Source of the DNA: Ananas comosus
Lineage: Eukaryota > Streptophyta > Magnoliopsida > Poales > Bromeliaceae
Direction: 5' to 3'
Length of the DNA: 64,000 nucleotides
Assembly: GCF_001540865.1 (NCBI RefSeq)
Contig: NC_033637.1
Coordinates: 5,725,737 to 5,789,736, forward strand
The stretch's first letter is position 1. Each line of letters begins with the position of its first letter. Below are positions 56,370 to 64,000 of this stretch, piece after piece. The notes under the pieces are model-generated. The model did not search any database and was not told where the DNA came from. It saw only the letters and a list, made by a program, of their open reading frames with translations. The position numbers and the translations under genes are program-made.

Positions 56370-58186
56370 AACCGTATGAATTTGGTGAGCCTATTAAAGC
56401 ATAGTAACAACCAAGAGAGAGTTTTCACAACTTTCAAGCTATGACTTAGCTATGGAGGGGCCTAAGTAGCCATGTCCCCGTCAACTTTTCAAAAATTACG
56501 TAAAGGCATCTATTCATGATATAGAAAAATTAAAATATTATAAATTATGGGGACTAAAATAAAATTTTTCTTAAAATGTTTCAAACTTTTGTTATAGTTT
56601 GCTTTATAATTTTTTTTAAGATAAATATATTACGCATTCTTCCCCCTCGAATCCAAGTTCTAGCTTCCTCTCTGCCCAAGTTCATAATTGCATTTATATA
56701 ACAAATTTGTTTTAATAAATTTCAAGATACAACATTCAAGTATAAAAGCAAACTTATAAAATAAGTACCTAAACTTTTAATTTTGACAATTAGACTTTTA
56801 TATTTTATCAAATAATTTCATAAACCTCTCTATTCAACTAAAGGAATTAATTATATTATCATTTTAGTTGTATGTATTGTACATAGTTTTTTTAAGTTTC
56901 ACAACAAAAAAATTTTATTTTTTTGTTCTAACATATAAAAAAGTAATAAAAATTAGTTTGATTCAACATATTTCTTGATCGTCATGTTTAATTATCAAAA
57001 TTGGTAGATAGAAAATAAATTATTTTATATTTTGAAGTCTTATACGATTACATGCATAATATTCAATTATGAATATTATGTAATTAATGAGTTTACTTTA
57101 AAAAAAATCTATTAAATTATTTGATAAAATTTAAAAATTATTATTACTTAAATAAAAAGTTTAGGCACCTACCTTCTCTCTCTCTTTTTTTTTCTCAAAA
57201 CTAAAAAGAAAGGGATAATTGTTTATATACCCCGTCAAAACTTCTGAAATATTTTATTTATTCATATATTTTTTTTGTTTCAAATATACCCCTTTGTATA
57301 TCTCTCCGTTATTCAAAAATATCCCTACTATTAGTGCCCGTTAAGTCATCTCGGTTAAATTTGAATTAAATTTTTACCATAGTTAAAAGTAGAAATAAAT
57401 ACCTATTTTTCTCTAACTTAAGAGCAAATAAGAAAATTTGGTTACTGCAGAAGAATATATTTGAAAAGGCAAAAAATCTAAATACTTTTTTTATCCCTAA
57501 CTTATAAATAAGAAAATGTTAGTGATAATAGAAAGGTACATATGAAAAGGCAACAGTTTCTCATCGTTTATTAACACAATTTAAATATAGAGTTAAATAT
57601 GAAAAAGTTTAGAACCTTGATAAGAATATTTTTAATATTAGAATAGGATAAATAAAAAGAATTAATTGCATACAGATCCCTGTAAATATAGTGAATCACA
57701 AATATATTCCTACAAAATTCAATTTTTATATATTGTACCAACAAAAATTCGGATGTTTTCAAATATATCTCTACTGTTAGAATCCGTTAGAAAATTTTAG
57801 TTAACCTTAAGTTAAATACTGGTTAGTTAATAAGGTGATTTGACTTTTTCAACCCTGTTTAATTAACAGTTGGAATTTTTAGAGTGACATATTTGTGATG
57901 CTAAAAATATCATTTTACTTATAAAATAGACAGTGCTTTAACGATAAAAAAATCAGAAGAACATATTTAAAAATATTAGAATTTTGAAGAAATAATATAT
58001 ATATAAAAGTTGAACTTTATAATTTACTATATTTAAATATAGGTATCTGCATGAGATTAACTCAAATAAAAAAGTTGAAAATATTGCAGGAAAATATAAG
58101 CAGTCGCCCCCAAAAAGGAAAGAAAACATAGAGAAACTACTGGAAGAGAAGCAAGGAAGAAAGAAAAGAAAGAAAGAAGCTTAGCG
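56370..58186. other. AT-rich spacer and NudC gene promoter
   Basis: No gene seen between 56370 and 58050. The last 60 bases before the ATG at 58187 are a purine-rich leader (GAAAGAAAG words). Tracts such as AAAATATTACTAAA are uninformative. Confidence 0.5.
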
Positions 58187-58297
58187 ATGGCGGAGAAGCT
58201 GGCGCCGGACAAGCGCCACAGCTACGTCCACAACGGTAATAAAAGCTCCCCTCCCTCCCCAAATTTCTAGGGTTTCTTTCTTTCTCTCTTTCCAGTT

Positions 58298-58342
<45 letters not shown>

Positions 58343-61300
58343 GGATCCCTATTCCCTAAAATATCTGTTGCAATCGATCGAAATTTCTAGGGCAAAAGGT
58401 GTTCGAATGGGATCAGACCCTGGAGGAGGTGAACGTCTACATCGATCTCCCCCCAAACGTCTCCACCAAGCTCTTCTACTGCAAGATCCAGTCCAAGCAC
58501 ATCGAAGTCGGCATCAGGGGCAACCCTCCTTATCTCAACGTTCGTGATCCCGATCACCTTCAACTTCTAATTTTCTTTTTCATGTTTGGGTTGTTATAGT
58601 TAGTTAAATTGAGAGTTAATTTGTTGAAAGATTGAGTTTGTGCCATTTCGAAGAAAATTTTTTCTTGAGAAGTTAAGCTCATGAGTTCCTACTTGATTTG
58701 CAGCCGAATCTCAACTTCATCAATCCAAATGCCCCCTTAGTGTTTGTGATCCCAATTACCGTCTCTTGTTTCTGTCGAATTCATTGGTAAAAATGTATTG
58801 GAATCTTCTCAACTCATAATTGTCTTTATCGAGTTTTGCTAGTTAGTTAAAATTGAGAATTTTGATAAATTTGATAGCTCTATTGGCTGTAAGTTGGTAA
58901 TTGTAGCAGTTTATAGGCTAAAATGTTACGATGGAACCAGTGTTGGATTTAGCAAAAAAATTTCCAATTTATTTTGACTAAGGTCATTCAAAAAATAAAA
59001 AAAATTAAAAAAAAAAAATCAAAGGATGAGGGGTGTCAATCAAAAAAGAAGTTTTGAGGTGGCCATTTATAAATGTCCTATTTGTTTTGTTTTGTTTTGT
59101 TTTGTTTCTTTTTGTGGAGGAACCGTTGATGGTGTTGTTATTTTTCTGCTTTTGTGATTTGATTTCCAGCATGAGCTTGTGCACCCCGTCAAGACGGATT
59201 CCTCATTCTGGACTCTTGGTAATGCATCCTCTGACACCGAAGCAATAATTTAGGGTTCAAAGTTTATTTCTTGTCTTACTGATTGGTGAAACTGAACATA
59301 ACTTTGCTTTATATTGTTTGTGCTTTTTTCAGAAAATTAGGTTATTTTTTATGGTGATGAGTCAATAGGGAAGGACTTCAAATTTTATGGAACCGAGAGC
59401 CAATATATTATAGTCAATAATTGATAAAAAAATTGAATTTGGCCTTTAAATTTTGCTATGTACACTTATCTTTGTTGGAATTCCTTTTATACTATCATTT
59501 TAAAGGTTAGCTATTTTTCATTTATTGGCGCAAGTGTTTGAGTTTATTGGGGCTTAATCAACACATCGCGATAAACACTTGTACACTTTATCGTGTCTCT
59601 TCATTGGCATCTGGTTAATTGATTTCATAATTTAGTTCTCACTATTGCGCAATCACAAATAGTTGATTTATCGAAGAAACCTATTGGGGTTATCTCAGGC
59701 AGCTAGGCACTGATCTGGATGCTGCATCGAAATTCTCACTAGTTCATTTACAGCATTTTTTAGCTTACATAGTCATTGAAGACAATACTAGCTTGATCTT
59801 GTAGATACTAATAGGTTGAGTTCTATGCTGTCTAGAGTGTCCACAAAGATGATTTTTTTGATTTCATAATGCATCTGGAGGAGCTAAGGGAGTTTGAAAT
59901 CCTTGAGTTTTAGGAAGGTAGCATGAATATGAAAACCTTATATGTGTTTACTGGTTTTGCTTTCTTTTCGTGCAACTGGTTTTAGATCTATATTGCTACT
60001 GTAATTAGTAAGACTAGTGGAATACCAACTCTATAAATAGAATATAAATACTAACACCTATCATTATTTACCTCGTAGATGCAACACTATTGTTTATATG
60101 CTAAAAAATTTCCACAATACTGATCATGATTAGAGAGCCAGGATGGTATCTTGTATCAAGGTTGTCTGTTGCTACATGATCATAGTTCAGCATTTGATGC
60201 GTTTGTTGCTGCCTGATCATAGTTCAACATTTGATGCAAGAGCATTGATACCTAGATAGAAGGTTGCCTATAACAAAGCACTTGGCCAGCTCTTTTATAG
60301 TTTTAAGAGGGAGTGTATTGAAATTCAGACATTATTGCAATTTATTTCCTCTTGGTTGTTCTCTATGGAAAAATATTAGGCTTTGTTTATATTTGTTCTG
60401 GCAACCTCTATTCATGGTACTTTCCCTACTTTTGAAAGGAAGCTCGAACACCCTTCGTATGAGACGCTGCTTGTTGAAGCCAAAAGTATTTCACTTACTG
60501 AAATTCACAGTATGACAATTTGTAGATTAGCAATAATGATAACCTCTCTCGTTTGGAAAAGCTATTGTTGAAGGTTCGGACACATTCAGTGAACATGTTG
60601 TGACGATGATGAACTCTGATATGTTGGTGTTCAAAGTTGTTGATAAATTTTGTCCAAAGTTACTGCTGAAAATACTATGGTCGTTTATTTATGCCAATGA
60701 AATCAACATCAACTTTAATGTGCAGCTTTTATGTGCTCTAGAGTATCTGATGCTTAAATCTTTCTAAATAGATGAGACCCATTGTAACTGTGTTCAAAAG
60801 CTTTGCAGATATCATTTTGTGCACTCCTATGGAATGGAATAAATGTACAATGAAATAATTCAAATTCTCAATCTGTATATTTTCTCTGTGCACTTTCGCA
60901 GTTCTATCGCATCAAGTACTTAGATAATTTGACTTTTAATTGCCCATTGTCATGGACTTTCTTGTTGGCAACGACTAATCTTGCTATATGAACCTACCAG
61001 AGGATGGAGTAATGCATATCACGCTGCAGAAAAGAGACAAGGGGCACACTTGGCCATCTCCAATACTTGGCCAGGGTGTCTTAGATCCTTACTCTGCAGA
61101 TCTTGAACAAAAGCGTCTTATGCTGCAAAGGTTCCAAGAAGAGGTACCAACCACTTCTCTATGATTTTTTTTTTTTTTTTTTTTTTTGTGTTTCATGGTG
61201 TTGATTTTGTCTTAATTATGTCCTGCATGATAATAGTCTCGTACTCCTTTCACCTTTCGTCTTCTATATCTTGATTGTCTTGCGGAGTTCTTGGCATTAA

Positions 61301-63550
61301 GCCATCAATTAGCACCAATTATGGCACTATTTAGATAGATTATCTAAATAATCATTCTCACATTCAGAGTAGCAGATGTTTTCTAGTTCTATAATTTCTC
61401 TAGTTCTATAAGAATTTCAAAAGGTTTTTTCATGCATGAGCCTAGATTATTCCAGGAAGGTACTGCCAATACAGCCTCGTCAATCATATGTTTCATGGCT
61501 AGGCTTCTCTTATTTTCTTTTGGATATAAACTTATTACCAAAATCACAGTTGCTTTCAGGCTGCCAAGATGATTGTAAGGATGTGCCAATTTCCTTGTGG
61601 CCTACACATCCGTCTTTTAATTGATATGCTTATTTGGTTGATGACTGACTGAATATGATCTCATTTTCAAATTAATTTAACTCCGGCAGTTGTTGAATCA
61701 CCTCTTCTATTCAATGGCCATTCTATTTTGTATATCCTGGACCATATAACTTGGTTTGTCGGAGAAATAACTAAAAGCTAATAATGGGCTAATGGCTAAT
61801 TACACTTGTATAGATGTGGTGAAGCTAAGGTCCCTGCTCAAAATACATATATTCACACTTTTATGGGGTGACTAGTTTGGACAAGTTTTTAGGGGAACCG
61901 ACATTGTCCCTTTGTCTATATTCTATCTTTTATTATGCTGTAAGTTCCCTTTTAGGAATGTTCTTAGTGAAGGATACATTATCAAGCATGTGTGTCAGGG
62001 TCGCCAACAGATGGCACTTTAGCTGAAACGATGGGCGTTAGTAGGGTGATTGAGTAATTCAATAGCTAAACTTTGACTAATCAATTCAAGAAAGTAACCG
62101 TTGTTTTTAGCAAATCTATTCCATTTTCCTTGTCTTTCGTTGTTCGCTATCTTGATACTGATATGAAGGTGCAGGTGCTACTCGTGGTATGTCCCTGATT
62201 ATTGTGCATCATCCTTCAGGATGATTCTTCATTGATTTGGAACCTTTATTATGTCCATTTGATTTTCTTAATTCAACTGTTGCTGTTGAACATTAATGTA
62301 CCTGCCAGGAATCTAAGTTTTTGTTACGATTTCGGCCTGTGTCTATGAGTTTCATTTTTGGCAGTTTTGACAATTTTGGCCCAAAAGAATTTTAAAAAGT
62401 TATGAAAAGATTATCAGAATTAATTGGAAAAGCACAAAAAAATTTGGTGTATTTAAATATATAAATAAGATTTTCTGCCAATTTAATTCGTAGATTTGTT
62501 GGCCTTGGTGGAAAATTTAGTATTCAAGGTTGTTCTCTGTAGGTCTTTGGTGATTGGGCTACTAGGGTCTCCTGAAAACTTGATGAGTATGTTATGTCTA
62601 TACCAATTGTAACTTTTAATAGCAAATATTGCTAGTATTCTAGAAGACATTATTTTGAGATAGAATGAAAAACTCAAGTTTTCTAAGAGACACTAGAGTT
62701 TCAGCTTTTTGTCCCTTAAAAACTAATATTAGGACTCTTTTTATTAAGTTCTTTGAGTTTCTTATTTTTCATTTACTTAAATGATATGGAAGTCAAAGAA
62801 ACATTAGAATGTTTAAGGAGATATTTATGGACGGATATTGGCTGGAACTTGTGAATTTTGGCGGAGACTATATTAGTTTCAACCGGACCTAGAGAATTTA
62901 GGCTGAAGTTTGGTCCATAAGTGTTCAATTTCGGCCAAAACAAGTTGGTTTCGGCTGAAACTTGGTCTCTACTACTCGCTGATTGGTTGGCTTGTGAGAG
63001 TTATCCTATTTTCACATTAAATCTGAAGCCCGAATTGCCATCGTGGGACTCTCAGATTCGTTCTACATTCCATGTCCTGTAATATTAAGTAGGTGAACTA
63101 TTCCCAAGCCCCAATATTTGTAATTTATCTAATTCTTGACCTCTAGGGAGAGATGCTTAAGTGACAGAGAGAGAGAGAGAGAGAGAGCTAAACTGCTGTA
63201 TGTCTCATTGTTTTCTCCTCAGTCTAGTTCTTCTAACTTACTGCTTCTGCACATTGATTATTTTCTTGTGTTTCCTTTTTGATGTTTCATCTTTACATCT
63301 TCTCATCTTCTTTGAAACAATTGAGTTCAAATTTGATATTAAGCTTTTGCATCTATTATGTGTTGTTACGTTCTGTTTGCTTTCAATCTATTCTGTCTTT
63401 ACTTAATTCTCCTTCTACGGCATTTTGGTTATATACATCTTCTTTTTTCCCCCTCATTTGCAGAATCCAGGATTTGACTTTTCCCAGGCACAGTTCAGCG
63501 GAAACTGCCCCGACCCCAGGACCTTCATGGGAGGGATTCGCTTCGACTAA
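58187..63550 (+). CDS. NudC/CS-domain protein (NUDCD2-like)
   Basis: CS-domain proteins of the NudC group act as Hsp90-linked co-chaperones; the NUDCD2 type is small. Five exons: 58187-58235, 58391-58539, 59170-59218, 61001-61143 and 63464-63550 give 477 nt and 158 residues. Residues 1-17 are a short N-terminus (MAEKLAPDKRHSYVHNG). The CS/p23 domain covers about residues 18-110: VFEWDQTLEEVNVYIDLP, YCKIQSKHIEVGIRGNPP, and FWTLEDG, the WxLxDG-like signature, with the exon border between E and D. A family tail follows (ADLEQKRLMLQRFQEENPGF; DFSQAQFSG; PDPRTFMGGIRFD). It matches the known NUDCD2 architecture and length closely. Introns 3 and 4 are long (about 1.8 and 2.3 kb) and hold no gene. 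A (CT)n tract lies in intron 1. Confidence 0.95.
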
Positions 63551-64000
63551 AAATTACGTTATAGCTGGTCGGAATCACTATATTGCTCATAATATAAGCC
63601 CTAAATTGTAAAAATATTGTTATTTTAGCATCAATGTTTGAGTACATAAAAGTTATTTGTGACTATTAGTCCTCGAACATTTAGTCGAGTTTCACTTGTA
63701 GCCTCTACTTTTTAGCTGGAAGTTTGGAATTCGAAATTTTTTGGGCCTACTTAATCTTAATTTTGGGGCCTACTTCATCTTAATCCATCAACTCTCATGT
63801 ATCTTAAAGTTTCACTTCAACTGTGCATTTAAAGTAGAAAAATAAATTGCACTTAAATTGATGGCAGTGATGGAAAAATGTAATGGGATAGAGAGTTGAT
63901 GGATGTGTGGTGTGGTGCCCAGATGTAGGCATGCACTGTGCGCAGGCAATAATTTTTAGGAGCAATGGTTTATATACTCTTGAAAAGTTTTCTGACTTTT
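63551..64000. other. Downstream region of NudC-like gene
   Basis: Contains the probable 3' UTR (CATAATATAAG near 63588) and AT-rich spacer to the window edge. A short repeated phrase (GGGCCTACTT...TCTTAAT) occurs twice at 63745 and 63767. No gene seen. Confidence 0.5.

Overview
This window is nuclear DNA from a flowering plant. Genes have many introns with GT..AG borders, spacers are AT-rich and full of transposons, and two coding starts (the KR first exon and a captured PP2C first exon) are strongly GC-rich. That GC pattern, plus MULE and Helitron activity, suggests a monocot, perhaps a commelinid. I cannot name the species from sequence alone. There is a 100-N scaffold gap at 9450-9549, and smaller N runs at 956-958 and 2653.

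Six genes are supported, five of which look complete. On the plus strand they are a neprosin/DUF239-like gene that seems truncated (10212-15259), a small cysteine-rich secreted peptide (20155-20607), plastid 3-oxoacyl-ACP reductase of fatty-acid synthesis (30167-36482, 11 exons), a GASA/snakin peptide (43896-45378) and a NudC/CS-domain protein (58187-63550, 5 exons). On the minus strand is a plant atypical dual-specificity phosphatase (45607-48367, 5 exons). Exon lengths of all five complete genes sum to open frames divisible by three. The genes are unrelated housekeeping, peptide and signalling genes; nothing suggests they work as a cluster.

The most unusual region is 1.5-7.1 kb. Pieces of four unrelated genes lie one after another on the minus strand with their introns kept: a clade-A-like PP2C, trehalose-6-phosphate phosphatase, the rRNA-processing endonuclease YbeY, and Derlin. 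Three of them carry a frameshift or stop codon. A sequence shaped like a Helitron 3' terminus (hairpin followed by CTAG/T) lies at 3082-3113 in the same orientation. This suggests serial gene-fragment capture by a Helitron, with Derlin just outside the mapped end.

Transposons whose borders I could place by target-site duplications: a MULE at 13573-14718 inside a neprosin intron (9-bp TSD), a hAT-like element at 15994-17248 (perfect 8-bp TSD), a long-TIR MULE with GC-rich cargo at 37727-39449 (perfect 9-bp TSD), a gag-only LTR retrotransposon at 48809-51881 (5-bp TSD) and a hAT-like element at 54648-56361 (7/8 TSD). Two foldback/MITE families sit in (TA)n or (CT)n tracts at 23.2-27.5 kb and 40.2-42.4 kb. 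There are also SINE copies near 28.6-29.0 and 42.4 kb, and a plastid rpoC1 fragment inside a KR intron.
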